The notes: generated by a model from the letters alone, not told the origin. 64,000 bases of DNA from Actinophytocola algeriensis (GCF_014203735.1 NZ_JACHJQ010000001.1:669269-733268), one strand, 5' to 3'. Numbered from the stretch's first letter, positions 43,365-52,510 are shown. Translations and numbers: made by a program.

Positions 43365-43383
43365 CCGGTCCGAAATGGACCGG
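43365..43383. promoter_or_regulatory. Inverted repeat upstream of the sugar ABC operon
   Basis: CCGGTCC-gaaat-GGACCGG, a perfect 7-bp inverted repeat 190 bp before the start of the substrate-binding protein gene. Possible regulator site or 5' leader hairpin. The 43232-43570 spacer holds no gene. Confidence 0.35.
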
Positions 43384-43484
43384 CGAAGAGGAGTCGAGGA
43401 TGACTCGGGACACGAGCCGCGTTATCGGCTTGGCCTACGCGCTCCCGTGCCGCCGTGTCCCCATCGGGTCCGCTCACCACTTTC

Positions 43485-43494
43485 CGGTATACCG
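43485..43494. promoter_or_regulatory. CGGTATACCG palindrome upstream of the sugar ABC operon
   Basis: Perfect 10-bp palindrome 77 bp before the start codon. Its GGTATACC core is of the type bound by GntR-family repressors. No regulator gene is adjacent. Confidence 0.4.
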
Positions 43495-43570
43495 TGTGCC
43501 GCCCAGTACCTACATGGCCCAAGGTGCTGGTGCGGTTCTGGTTCCATTTTGATCGACAGGAGAGAACGAG

Positions 43571-44875
43571 ATGAGTGGTAAAGCAAGGGTGCGCGGTGCC
43601 GCCTTGCTTGCCGTCGCGGCGGTCGTGCTGGCCGGTTGTGGCGATAGCGGTTCCGACGGCGGGGGCGAGAACGCGGCGAGCGGTGCGCTCGAAGGTCGCG
43701 GCCCGATCAAGTTCGCGACCGGCAAGGACACTTCTGGCAACATGCAGAAGCTGGTCGACGAGTGGAACGGCGAGCACCCGGACGAGAAGGTCGAGATCGT
43801 CGAGCTTCCCGAGGCCGCTGACGAGCAGCGCAATCAGATGATCCAGAACGCGCAGGCGCAGTCCAAGGAATTCACGATCCTCAACCTGGACGTGGTGTGG
43901 ACCGCGGAGTTCGCCGCGAACCGGTGGGTCATGCAACTCCCCGAGGACCAGTTCGACCTCGAGAACTTCCTCGAGCCCGCCGTGAACACCGGCAAGTACC
44001 GCGACAACCTGTACGCGGTCCCGGTGTACTCCGACGGCGGCCTGCTCTACTACCGCAAGGACCTGCTCGACGCCGCGGGCGTGACCGCGCCGCCGAAGAC
44101 GTGGGCCGAGCTGAAGGACGCCTGCGCCAAGGTGAAGGCGACCCCCGCCAACGCGGGCCTTGGCTGCTACGCGGGCCAGTTCGACAAGTACGAGGGCCTC
44201 ACGGTGAACTTCTCCGAGGCCGTGCAGTCCGCCGGTGGCTCGATCCTCGACGAGTCCGGCAAGCCGACCGTCAACACCCAGGAGGCCAAGGACGGCCTGA
44301 ACTTCCTGGTTGACGGCGTGAAGACCAAGGAGATCCCGGACGCCGCGATCACCTACAAGGAGGAGGACGGCCGCCGCGCGTTCCAGGACGGGCAGCTGAT
44401 CTTCCACCGCCAGTGGCCGTACCAGTACGCGCAGGCCAACGCGACCGACGGTTCGTCCAAGGTGGCGGGCAAGTTCCAGGTCGCGCCGCTGCCCGGCAAG
44501 GACGGCCCCGGTGTGTCCACCCTTGGCGGTCACAACTTCGCGATCTCGGCGTTCGCCGACAACAAGGCGACCGCGCTGGACTTCATCAAGTTCTTCACCA
44601 GCGAGGAAGCCCAGAAGTCGAACCTGCTCGCCACGTCCCAGGCACCGACCAGGGCAAGCCTGTACGACGACCCCGACATGATCAAGCAGTTCCCGTACCT
44701 GACCACGCTGAAGGAGTCGATCCTCAACGCGGTGCCCCGGCCGCAGGCCGTGAAGTACGGCGACGTCACGGCGGCCATGCAGGAGGCCGCGTACAGCGCG
44801 ATGACCGGTGAGGCCAGCACCGACGACGCGCTGGCCGAACTGCAGACGAAGCTCGAGTCGCTGACCGCGCAGTAG
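43571..44875 (+). CDS. Sugar ABC transporter substrate-binding lipoprotein
   Basis: A 434-residue family 1 extracellular solute-binding protein: lipoprotein signal with lipobox VLAGC (Cys about 23), then a two-lobe fold with GGLLYYRKDLLDAAG and the usual C-terminal FIKFFTSEEAQKSN helix. It resembles trehalose/maltose binders (LpqY/ThuE type), consistent with the alpha-glucan-type enzyme in the operon. GGAGAGAAC before ATG 43571. A hairpin follows the gene before the permease genes. Confidence 0.93.
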   Translation: MSGKARVRGAALLAVAAVVLAGCGDSGSDGGGENAASGALEGRGPIKFATGKDTSGNMQKLVDEWNGEHPDEKVEIVELPEAADEQRNQMIQNAQAQSKEFTILNLDVVWTAEFAANRWVMQLPEDQFDLENFLEPAVNTGKYRDNLYAVPVYSDGGLLYYRKDLLDAAGVTAPPKTWAELKDACAKVKATPANAGLGCYAGQFDKYEGLTVNFSEAVQSAGGSILDESGKPTVNTQEAKDGLNFLVDGVKTKEIPDAAITYKEEDGRRAFQDGQLIFHRQWPYQYAQANATDGSSKVAGKFQVAPLPGKDGPGVSTLGGHNFAISAFADNKATALDFIKFFTSEEAQKSNLLATSQAPTRASLYDDPDMIKQFPYLTTLKESILNAVPRPQAVKYGDVTAAMQEAAYSAMTGEASTDDALAELQTKLESLTAQ

Positions 44876-44886
44876 CTCCGGACAAG

Positions 44887-44924
44887 CCGGCCGGGCAGGC
44901 CCATTTCAGGACTTGCCCGGCCGG
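44887..44924 (+). promoter_or_regulatory. Intercistronic stem-loop between binding-protein and permease genes
   Basis: Perfect 11-bp stem CCGGCCGGGCA/TGCCCGGCCGG with a 16-nt loop in the 80-bp gap after the binding-protein gene and no strong T-run. Such hairpins, known from malE-malF, raise the binding-protein mRNA level over that of the permeases by partial termination or 3'-end protection. Confidence 0.65.
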
Positions 44925-44955
44925 TTTCCCTGTTTCTCACCTCTGGAGTGCTGAC

Positions 44956-45963
44956 GTGACAGCGACTGACGCGCCGCCGCAGGCCGCGGCAGGCGCCCCC
45001 AAGAAACAACCATCCACCGCGAAGAGCGACCCGCAGAAGCACGGCCGCCTCGCACTGCTCCTCCTCACCCCCACCTTCCTCGTGCTGGCGCTCGTGATCG
45101 GCTACCCGCTGATCGCGGCGATCCGCGAGTCGCTGTACCAGAAGGCGGAGGGGGTCGACGAGTCCGGCTTCGTCCTCGAGGGCGAACGGTTCGTCGGTAT
45201 CGACAACTACTCCGCGATCTTCACCGGCGAGTCGGCCGAGCGGTTCTGGAACGCGTTCTTCAACACCACGTTCTTCACCGTCACCACGTTGATCCTCGAG
45301 ATCGTCATCGGCGTCACCATGGCGCTCGTGATGCACCACGCGCTGCGTGGCAAGGGCCTCGTCCGGGCCAGCATCCTCGTGCCGTGGGCGATCCCGACCG
45401 CCGTGTCCGCGATCATGTGGCAGTTCATCTTCACGGCCGACGGTGTCGCCAACGAGGTGCTGAACTCGCAGATCCTCTGGACCACGGAGGGTTTCCAGGC
45501 CAAGATCGCGGTCATCATCGCGGACGTGTGGAAGACCGCGCCGTTCGTCGGCCTGCTCGTGCTCGCTGGCCTGCAGATCATCCCGAACGACGTCTACGAG
45601 GCGGCCAGGGTCGACGGCGCGTCCGCGTGGAAGCAGTTCTGGCGGATCACGCTGCCGCTCGTGAAGCCCGCGCTGCTGGTGGCGATCCTGTTCCGGGGGC
45701 TCGACGCACTGCGCATGTTCGACCTGCCGTTCGTGATGATCGGACAGCGAAAACAGTCGGTGGAGACGTTGTCGATGCTCGCCCAGGAGGAAGCGTCGCA
45801 GCTGAGAATCGGACCCGCCGCGGCCTATGCGGTGGTGCTGTTCGTCTACGTGTCCCTGATCGCCTACGCGTTCGTCAAACTGCTCGGCGCCGACGTGATC
45901 GGTGAGGCACGCGCGCGTGCCAAGGAGACCAAGCAGCGCAAGGCGAAGGCGGTGACGGCGTGA
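44956..45963 (+). CDS. Sugar ABC transporter permease (MalF/SugA type)
   Basis: A 335-residue inner-membrane permease with a roughly 35-residue cytoplasmic leader and six helices. The ATPase-contacting EAA loop is EAARVDGASAWKQFWRITLP (about 215-234), canonical for the CUT1 family. GTG start. The stop overlaps the next permease start (GTGA at 45960). It pairs with the next gene as the transmembrane channel for the sugar delivered by the lipoprotein. Confidence 0.94.
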   Translation: MTATDAPPQAAAGAPKKQPSTAKSDPQKHGRLALLLLTPTFLVLALVIGYPLIAAIRESLYQKAEGVDESGFVLEGERFVGIDNYSAIFTGESAERFWNAFFNTTFFTVTTLILEIVIGVTMALVMHHALRGKGLVRASILVPWAIPTAVSAIMWQFIFTADGVANEVLNSQILWTTEGFQAKIAVIIADVWKTAPFVGLLVLAGLQIIPNDVYEAARVDGASAWKQFWRITLPLVKPALLVAILFRGLDALRMFDLPFVMIGQRKQSVETLSMLAQEEASQLRIGPAAAYAVVLFVYVSLIAYAFVKLLGADVIGEARARAKETKQRKAKAVTA

Positions 45964-46799
45964 GTGACATCAAGGCCCCCGGCGGGCGTCGGTGGCTGTT
46001 CAACATCGGCATCGCGGTCATCGTGCTCTACTGCCTGGTGCCGTTCTACTGGATGGTGGTCTCGGCGTTCCGGCGCACGAGCGACATCGGTGACAACTCG
46101 CCGCTGCCCAGCCCGTTCTCGCTCGACAACTTCGAGGCGGTGTTCTCACCTGCCGTCGGGTTCTGGCGGTCGCTGGGCAACAGCCTGGTCGTCGCGGGCA
46201 CGACCACGATCGTCACGCTGATCGTCGGCACGTTCGCGGCGTACACCATCGCGCGGCTGGACTTCCGGTTCAAGAACATCGCCGCCGGGATCATCATCGC
46301 GACGTCGATGTTCCCCGGTGTGTCGCTGATCGTGCCGCTGCTGAAGCTGTTCACCGACATCGGCTGGATCAACACCTACCAGTCGATGATCCTGCCGAGC
46401 CTCTCGTTCGCGCTGCCGCTCGCGGTGTGGACGCTCGCCACGTTCTTCCGGCAGATGCCGAAGGAGCTGGAGGAGGCGGCGATGGTGGACGGACTGACGC
46501 GTGGGCAGGCGTTCCGCAAGGTGATCCTGCCGCTGGCGGCGCCGGGCATGTTCACCACCGCGATCATCACGTTCATCGCGGCGTGGAACGAGTTCATCAT
46601 CGCGCTGTCCATGGTGAACCAGAAGGAGATGAAGACCGCGACGGTCGCCATCTCCCAGTTCACCGGTGCCTACGGATATGACAGTCCATTCGGGACGAAG
46701 ATGGCCGCGGGGGTGATCGTGACGGTGCCACTGGTGGTCGTGGTGCTGATCTTCCAGCGACGCATCATCGCCGGTCTCACCGCAGGAGGCGTCAAGTAA
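45960..46799 (+). CDS. Sugar ABC transporter permease (MalG/SugB type)
   Basis: A 279-residue second CUT1 permease with six helices. Its EAA loop is EEAAMVDGLTRGQAFRKVIL (about 174-193). No ATPase gene follows; actinomycete CUT1 importers generally share one multitask ATPase (MsiK), so its absence is expected. GTG start with 4-nt overlap upstream. Its TAA stop overlaps the ATG of the secreted glycosidase gene by one base (TAATG). Confidence 0.94.
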   Translation: MSDIKAPGGRRWLFNIGIAVIVLYCLVPFYWMVVSAFRRTSDIGDNSPLPSPFSLDNFEAVFSPAVGFWRSLGNSLVVAGTTTIVTLIVGTFAAYTIARLDFRFKNIAAGIIIATSMFPGVSLIVPLLKLFTDIGWINTYQSMILPSLSFALPLAVWTLATFFRQMPKELEEAAMVDGLTRGQAFRKVILPLAAPGMFTTAIITFIAAWNEFIIALSMVNQKEMKTATVAISQFTGAYGYDSPFGTKMAAGVIVTVPLVVVVLIFQRRIIAGLTAGGVK

Positions 46800-49372
46800 T
46801 GAGGAAACGGCCGGTCTTACTCGGCTCCGTGTTGGCACTCGTCGCAACCGCGCTGGCGGTACCGGCCAGCGCGGAGGCAAGACCGGCGGTCGGTTTGGCA
46901 GGTGGTGCGTTCGAAGCGCGCCACCTGACCGAACTGTCCGAGACGACGAGACTGGCCGACCGGCGGGCCCTCGTCACGGGGGACCGCGTCATCGCGATGG
47001 GCGACGCCGACGGGTTGTACCCGGCGAGCGGCTGGCACATCCGCGGTGAGATGGGTGGCGTGTGGACACCGCCCGTGAAGCTGCTCGACGGCATCTGGTT
47101 CGCCGTCGACGGCGCGTGGCTCGGGGCGGACACCCCGGCCGCCGAGTACACGACCGGGTGGGGCTACCACCGGTTCGCGTACCAGCAGACCGGGGTGTCC
47201 GTCGACCGCGTCGACTTCGCACCCGACGGGGTGCGCGCCAACGTGATCGGCCTGACGCTCCGCAGCGACTCGCGGCGGACCGTCGACCTCGCGATGGACG
47301 CGCACTCCGAGCTGATGTCCGCCTACCCGTGGGGCTGGACCACCCCGGGCGCGGCGGAGAAGAACCTGCCCGACACCGGTTCCTACGCCGACGGGACGCT
47401 GCGCTTCCGCGAGGAAGGCGACGGCCACGACTACGCGGCGGTCGTCGGTTCCTCTGCGCGGCCGGTGAGCCACGAACTGGGCCAGGACCACCGCGGCCCG
47501 CAGGACCCGGCCGTGGTCTGCCCCGCTGACGGCACCGCGCCGCCGCGCTGCGACGACTCGGCGTTCGGCAAGGGCACCGGCGGGCGGCTGAACTACTCGG
47601 TCGACCTGAAGCCCGGCAAGGCCACCACCGTGTGGTTCACCGTCGCGGGTTCCGACCAGGGCCCTTCCTCGGCACGGTCGGAGTACGCGAAGGCGTCGCG
47701 CGACCCGGTCGCCGCACTGCGGTCCAAGGTGGACAGTCGCCTTTCCGTGGCGCGCAACACGGTGGTCGACCTGCCGGGGAACCGCGCGCTGCAGCAGAGC
47801 GTCGAGTGGAGCAAGCAGAACCTGGCCGACTCGGTGCAGGAGTCGCACGACCTGGCGCTGCGGGACACCGACGAGGGCAAGGCGTACCCCGACCCGGCCG
47901 GCACGCTGGACGAGGCGCGCTGGTTCGGCGCCGGCTTCCCGGACTACCCGTGGCTCTTCGGCACCGACGGCGAGTACACCGCGTTCGCGGCCGTCGCCGC
48001 CGGGCAGTTCGAGCCGATCAAGGCGCACCTGCGCGCGTTGCGGGACGTCAGCGAGGTGATCAACGCCGGCAGCGGCAAGCTGGTCCACGAGGTCGTCTCC
48101 ACCGGCGACGTCTACTTCGGCGCGAACGACGACGCCGGCAACACCGACGAGACCGTGAAGTTCCCGAGCGCGGTCGCGCTGGTGTGGCGGTGGACGGGCG
48201 ACAACGCCTTCCGCGACGACCTGTACGACTTCACGGTCCGCAACCTGCGGTACGTCGACGCGAACCTCGACGAGGACGGCGACGGCTGGCTGGAGGGCCT
48301 CGGCAACGTCGAGCGGTCCGGCATGGGCGTGGAGAAGCTCGACAGCACCGCGTACTACATCCGCGGCCTGCTCGACCTCGCCGACATGGCCACGTCGAAG
48401 GGCGACACGGCGACGGCCGACTGGGCTTCTTCGCGCGCGGCCGCTCTGCGGGAGCGGTTCGAGGCGGTCTGGTGGGCGGGCGGTGACGCGAACGGGTACT
48501 CCGAGTCGATCGACGACCCGGACGACCCCGCGAACGACAACCGCCCGGTGTTCCAGCGGCACTGGACCGGTGTCACGCCGATGGAGATCGAGCTGCCCGG
48601 CGGCAACGCGCTCGCGTCGCCGACGCACGGCCCGGTCGCGTTGGCACAGCGGGAGAAGCCGTGCTACACGGGTGAGTTCGGGCTTTACCACACCGGTTCC
48701 GGCCCGACCTCCGCGCCAGAGGGCAACCCGGGCCCGTCGTGTGACAGCGTCACCTCGACGGTGAAGAGCGAGCGGTCGACGTACTCGCTCAACACCGCGG
48801 TGATGGCGGTGGCCGAGGGCAACTTCGGCAGGCTCGCGCAGCAGCGGCCGTACATCGACGGCAACGTCCGCATCCAGCTCGACCCGAGCGTGTGGGAGAC
48901 CCCGGGCGCCATGCCCGAGGTGGCCCCGTCGCCGGACTTCGTGGCGAACATCGACCGGCCGTTCTACGACCGTTCCATGTCGCTGCAGGCGTGGGGCACG
49001 TACGGGACGCTGTGGCCGGTCGTGCACCAGTGGCTCGGCGTGTCGCCGTCGCTGGGCACCGGCGCGCTGTCGGTGGTGCCGCAGCTGCCGGACGGCCAGA
49101 AGCCGGTGTCGGGCAAGCACATCCGGGTCGGCGCGCACGGGTCCGTGGACGTGTCGGCGGCGCTGAAGGGCAACCGCCTGACGACCACCGTGCGGCTCGA
49201 TCGCGTGCGTGCCGAGCTGACGGTGGGCGCGGTCCTGCCTGCCGGGAAGCAGCCCGCTTCGGTGACGTACAACGGGAAGCGGGTGGCGTTCGAGGTCGTC
49301 CGGACGACGCGGGGTGCCGAGGTGCGGGCGGAGGTCCGCGGCTCCGGGAGCCTGACGATCACGCTGAAGTGA
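46799..49372 (+). CDS. Secreted six-hairpin glycosidase (debranching-enzyme-like)
   Basis: An 857-residue exported protein: signal peptide (about 1-28, ASAEA), an N-terminal beta-sandwich of about 300 residues, an (alpha/alpha)6 barrel (about 340-720) with DYPWLFGTDGEY, GNTDETVKFP and GLGNVERSG as likely active-site stretches, and a C-terminal beta domain. The layout is that of amylo-1,6-glucosidase/GH15-like or related inverting glycosidases; the precise family is not fixed. It is translationally coupled to the permease gene (TAATG). So it probably releases, outside the cell, the oligosaccharide that the transporter imports. Confidence 0.83.
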   Translation: MRKRPVLLGSVLALVATALAVPASAEARPAVGLAGGAFEARHLTELSETTRLADRRALVTGDRVIAMGDADGLYPASGWHIRGEMGGVWTPPVKLLDGIWFAVDGAWLGADTPAAEYTTGWGYHRFAYQQTGVSVDRVDFAPDGVRANVIGLTLRSDSRRTVDLAMDAHSELMSAYPWGWTTPGAAEKNLPDTGSYADGTLRFREEGDGHDYAAVVGSSARPVSHELGQDHRGPQDPAVVCPADGTAPPRCDDSAFGKGTGGRLNYSVDLKPGKATTVWFTVAGSDQGPSSARSEYAKASRDPVAALRSKVDSRLSVARNTVVDLPGNRALQQSVEWSKQNLADSVQESHDLALRDTDEGKAYPDPAGTLDEARWFGAGFPDYPWLFGTDGEYTAFAAVAAGQFEPIKAHLRALRDVSEVINAGSGKLVHEVVSTGDVYFGANDDAGNTDETVKFPSAVALVWRWTGDNAFRDDLYDFTVRNLRYVDANLDEDGDGWLEGLGNVERSGMGVEKLDSTAYYIRGLLDLADMATSKGDTATADWASSRAAALRERFEAVWWAGGDANGYSESIDDPDDPANDNRPVFQRHWTGVTPMEIELPGGNALASPTHGPVALAQREKPCYTGEFGLYHTGSGPTSAPEGNPGPSCDSVTSTVKSERSTYSLNTAVMAVAEGNFGRLAQQRPYIDGNVRIQLDPSVWETPGAMPEVAPSPDFVANIDRPFYDRSMSLQAWGTYGTLWPVVHQWLGVSPSLGTGALSVVPQLPDGQKPVSGKHIRVGAHGSVDVSAALKGNRLTTTVRLDRVRAELTVGAVLPAGKQPASVTYNGKRVAFEVVRTTRGAEVRAEVRGSGSLTITLK

Positions 49373-49389
49373 GAAGTGAGGCGCACCGC

Positions 49390-49417
49390 GGCCGGGTCCT
49401 CGTTCGAGGGCCCGGCC
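49390..49417 (+). terminator. Hairpin at the end of the sugar operon
   Basis: 13-bp self-complementary arms (one G-U) around TTCG-type loop, 18 bp after the stop, no T-run. Probable U-less terminator. Confidence 0.55.
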
Positions 49418-49568
49418 GTACTGCCGGCCTGACGTGACGGTGCTCGTGCTCGACGTCGACGGAACGTAAGCAGATGGTCACTTTTGCGACCTTCGGCGGT
49501 TGACCAGCACTGATCGCACCCGCTTACGTTGATTGCGTCATCCCGCGATCAATGGAGAGGGCCCTGCG

Positions 49569-50321
49569 ATGCGTGGAAGAAGAACCGTTTTCGTTGCTGT
49601 GACGGTCACCCTGCTCACCGTCCTGATCCCCGGCGTCGCGTGGGCGGACCCGCCCCGCGCGCTGCCCGCCAGCTACGCCGCGGCCGACGGGAAGTGGCAA
49701 CCCGCCTTCGACTACGACGGCGACGGCTGCTACCCGACCCCTGCCATCGGCCCCGACGGCACCATCGCGCCCGGGTTGAACAACTCCGGTGCGCTCAACG
49801 GCAACTGCCGCGACGCGTCCGATCTGGACAACACCAACTCGTACTCCCGCAGCAAGTGCAACAACGGCTGGTGCGCCTACCTGTACGACCTGTACTTCGA
49901 GAAGGACCAGGCCATACCCGGCTGGGACTGCTGCGGCCACCGCCACGACATCGAGCACGTGGTGATCTGGGTGCAGAACGACCAGGCGCAGTACGTGTCG
50001 ACCTCCGCCCACGGCAACTACTCGACCTACCCGCGCAACCAGGTCGCGTGGGAGGGCACGCACGCGAAGATCGTCTACCACAAGGACGGCCTCTCGACGC
50101 ACTGCTTCCGCATCGCGAGCCAGACCGAACCACCGGAGAACCACTACGGCGCCTGGCAGTACCCGGACCTGGTCAGCTGGGACAACTACCCGGCGGGCAT
50201 CCGGGACCGGCTGGTGAACGCCGACTACGGCAGCGCCAGCCTCGCCATCAAGGACAGCGCCTTCGCGAGCAACCTGGCAAAGGCCAAACCGGCAGGCATC
50301 CCGTTCGACCCGAACGCGTAG
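49569..50321 (+). CDS. NPP1 (necrosis-inducing protein-like) secreted protein
   Basis: A 250-residue exported protein: signal peptide cleaved after AWA (about 26), two-cysteine pairs (DGCYP, NGNCRD, SKCNNGWC) and the NLP signature GHRHDIEHVVIWV, corresponding to GHRHDWE with Trp replaced by Ile. His, Asp and Glu of the metal site are kept. Fungal and bacterial NLPs bind plant sphingolipids and lyse membranes; many actinomycete copies are of unknown role. ATG 49569 with GAGAGGG upstream. Monocistronic. Confidence 0.88.
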   Translation: MRGRRTVFVAVTVTLLTVLIPGVAWADPPRALPASYAAADGKWQPAFDYDGDGCYPTPAIGPDGTIAPGLNNSGALNGNCRDASDLDNTNSYSRSKCNNGWCAYLYDLYFEKDQAIPGWDCCGHRHDIEHVVIWVQNDQAQYVSTSAHGNYSTYPRNQVAWEGTHAKIVYHKDGLSTHCFRIASQTEPPENHYGAWQYPDLVSWDNYPAGIRDRLVNADYGSASLAIKDSAFASNLAKAKPAGIPFDPNA

Positions 50322-50359
50322 CCACCCACGATGACCTGAAAGCCGCTGCCGAGACAGCT

Positions 50360-50580
50360 GCGATGCCACGAAAGGCCCCTTCGGGACACTCGGTGCGATG
50401 AAGGACCCCTTCGTAACGCCCGCTGCGATGAAGGACCCCTTCGTCACGTCCGGTGTGATGAAGGGGTCCTTCGTTGTGCTCACCGTGGTGAAGGACCCCT
50501 TCGTCACGTCCGGTGTGATGAAGGGGCCCTTCATGACACCGCCACAGCCCCGAAAAGCGCCTTTCACGGCTCAAGGCCAA
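50360..50580. repeat. Palindrome array with six units at 30-bp period
   Basis: Palindromes of GAAGGACCCCTTC or GAAGGGGTCCTTC type start at 50370 (variant with GAAAGG), 50400, 50430, 50460, 50490 and 50520, every 30 bp exactly, followed by GAAAAGCGCCTTTC at 50552. The left flank (GAGACAGCTGCGATGCCACGAA) is the reverse complement of the right end of the array at 3.4-3.6 kb. The 50322-50749 spacer consists only of this array and the 117-bp module. Confidence 0.88.
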
Positions 50581-50596
50581 CCGAGCGCGGGGCGGA

Positions 50597-50713
50597 AGCC
50601 CGTAGGGAGGTCGACGGGATGGCAGGCAGACCCGCACCCAACCGCAGCCAAACAACGAAACCGAGGAGCCATCCCAGAGACCTGCCCCTCCGGCGAGGAG
50701 CCCCCGGAGGGCA
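50597..50713 (-). repeat. 117-bp intergenic repeat module, copy 2 (no hairpin inserted)
   Basis: Identical in reverse complement to 13996-14112. On its GGGCT side it continues directly into TCCGCC and GCTCGGTTGGCCTT; at the 14-kb locus the same flank follows only after the extra 127 bp that hold the hairpin element and a second GGGCT. Confidence 0.85.
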
Positions 50714-50749
50714 CACCCCGCCGAAGAAACGCCAACAGCGCGACTCAGA

Positions 50750-51526
50750 TCATGCCGTCCGGCGCTTGAACAACCGTCCGGTCACCAGCACCGACACCAC
50801 GAGAATGCCCACACACCACGCGAGCGCGATCCACGGACTGTTCCCCACCGGCGTGCCGAGCAGGAACCCCCGCAGCGACTCGATCATCGGCGTGAACGGC
50901 TGGTTGTCCGCGAACCCGTGGATCCACGTCGGCATGGTCTCCACCGGCACGAACGCGCTGCTCGGGTACGGCAGGAACATCACGAAGAACGTGAACCCGC
51001 TCGCCGCCTCCGGGGTCTTCGCCAGCAGGCCGACCGCCGCGGAAGCCCACGACAGCGCGAGGATGGCCGCCAGCAGCAGGCCCACCGCCGCCAGCCAGTC
51101 CACAACGGACGCGGACGGCCGGAAGCCGATCAAGAACGCGACGCCGAGCACCAGCACGGTGGACACCAGGTTGCGGGCGGTGCTCGCGGCGACGTGCCCG
51201 CCGAGCACGGACGCGCCGCTGACGTCCATGGACCGGAAGCGGTCCATGATCCCGTTGGTCATGTCGTTCGTGACCGCCACCGCGGTGAGCGACGCGCCGA
51301 ACGACGCGCACAGCATGATCACCCCCGGCACGACATAGGTCACGTACTCGGTGCCGGTGTTGATCGCCCCGCCGAACAGGTAGACGAACAGGAGCATCAA
51401 CATGATCGGCAGGGCGAGCGAGGTCAGCAGCGCGTCGCCGTTGCGGATCGTCAGCGTGGTCGCGCGGCGGACCATCACCCCGAGGTCGCCGAGCGGCGAG
51501 GCGGGGCGGAGTGCGAGGTCAGACAA
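50750..51526 (-). CDS. ABC-2 type permease, DrrB-like
   Basis: A 258-residue integral membrane protein with six helices of the ABC-2 family. It keeps the conserved loop TNDMTNGIMDRFRSMDVS and the C-terminal FAPVETMP-like FVPVETMPTWI stretch of DrrB proteins. It pairs with the upstream ATPase to export a hydrophobic compound. It overlaps the ATPase gene by 8 nt. The divergent TetR gene probably controls both. Confidence 0.92.
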   Translation of the reverse strand: MSDLALRPASPLGDLGVMVRRATTLTIRNGDALLTSLALPIMLMLLFVYLFGGAINTGTEYVTYVVPGVIMLCASFGASLTAVAVTNDMTNGIMDRFRSMDVSGASVLGGHVAASTARNLVSTVLVLGVAFLIGFRPSASVVDWLAAVGLLLAAILALSWASAAVGLLAKTPEAASGFTFFVMFLPYPSSAFVPVETMPTWIHGFADNQPFTPMIESLRGFLLGTPVGNSPWIALAWCVGILVVSVLVTGRLFKRRTA

Positions 51527-52478
51527 CTGCGGGCTCCTTCGCGGTGGTGGTGTGCCCGGTCAGTGCCAGGAACACGTCGTCGAGGGTCGCGGTGTGCACG
51601 GCGAAGCGCGCCACCGCGGTACGTGCGGGGTCCAGTTCGTCGAGCAGTGCGCGGACGTGCCCTGCGCTGCCGTCGGTCGCGACCGACAGGGTGAGCCGGT
51701 CGCGGTCGGGCAGCAGCGCCCGGTCGCCGAGGAACGCGGCGAGCCCGTCGAACGCGGCCACGCCGGTGAGCGTCAGGTCGAGCCGGTGGCCCGACACCTG
51801 CTGCTTGAGCTGTGCCGCGGTGCCCTCCGCGACGATCCGGCCGCCGTCGACGAGCGCGATGCGGTCGGCCAGTCGGTCGGCCTCCTCGAGGTACTGCGTG
51901 GTGAGGAAGATCGTCACGCCGGAGCGGGTCAGCTCGGTGATCACGGTCCACATCGCCGCGCGGCTGCGTGGGTCCAGGCCGGTGGTCGGCTCGTCGAGGA
52001 ACATCACCGCGGGCGGCACGATCAGGCTCGCGGCCAGGTCGAGGCGCCTGCGCATGCCGCCCGAGTAGGTGCCGACGCGGCGGCTGCCCGCCTCGACCAG
52101 GTCGAACTGCGCGAGCAGCTCGTCGGCGCGGGCCGCGGCCTTGCCTCGGGACAGGCGGCACAGCCGCCCCATCATCCGCAGGTTCTCCGCGCCGCTCAGC
52201 AGCTCGTCGAGCGCGGTGTCCTGGCCGGTGAGGCTGATGCTGCGGCGCACCCGCGCCCGGTCGCGCACGAGGTCGTGCCCGGCGACGCGGGCCGACCCCG
52301 AGTCGGGGCTGGTCAGGGTGGTCAGGATGCGCACGGTGGTGGTCTTGCCCGCGCCGTTCGGGCCGAGCAGCGAGAACACGCTGCCGCGCGGCACGTGCAG
52401 GTCGACGCCGGTGAGCACCCGCACCGAGCCGTAGGACTTCGTGAGGCCGGTAGCCTCGATCGCTGGTTCGCCGGGCAT
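51519..52478 (-). CDS. ABC transporter ATPase, DrrA-like
   Basis: A 319-residue soluble ATPase: Walker A GPNGAGKTTT (about 36), Q-loop, signature YSGGMRRRLDLA (about 138), Walker B VMFLDEPTTGLD, and a C-terminal domain of about 90 residues as in daunorubicin-resistance DrrA. ATP hydrolysis drives the DrrB-like permease. Function as drug or lipid efflux is inferred from the family and from control by a TetR protein encoded divergently. Confidence 0.93.
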   Translation of the reverse strand: MPGEPAIEATGLTKSYGSVRVLTGVDLHVPRGSVFSLLGPNGAGKTTTVRILTTLTSPDSGSARVAGHDLVRDRARVRRSISLTGQDTALDELLSGAENLRMMGRLCRLSRGKAAARADELLAQFDLVEAGSRRVGTYSGGMRRRLDLAASLIVPPAVMFLDEPTTGLDPRSRAAMWTVITELTRSGVTIFLTTQYLEEADRLADRIALVDGGRIVAEGTAAQLKQQVSGHRLDLTLTGVAAFDGLAAFLGDRALLPDRDRLTLSVATDGSAGHVRALLDELDPARTAVARFAVHTATLDDVFLALTGHTTTAKEPAVV

Positions 52479-52510
52479 GGTTCCCCCTGGGAGTTCGTGG
52501 ACGACGGACT

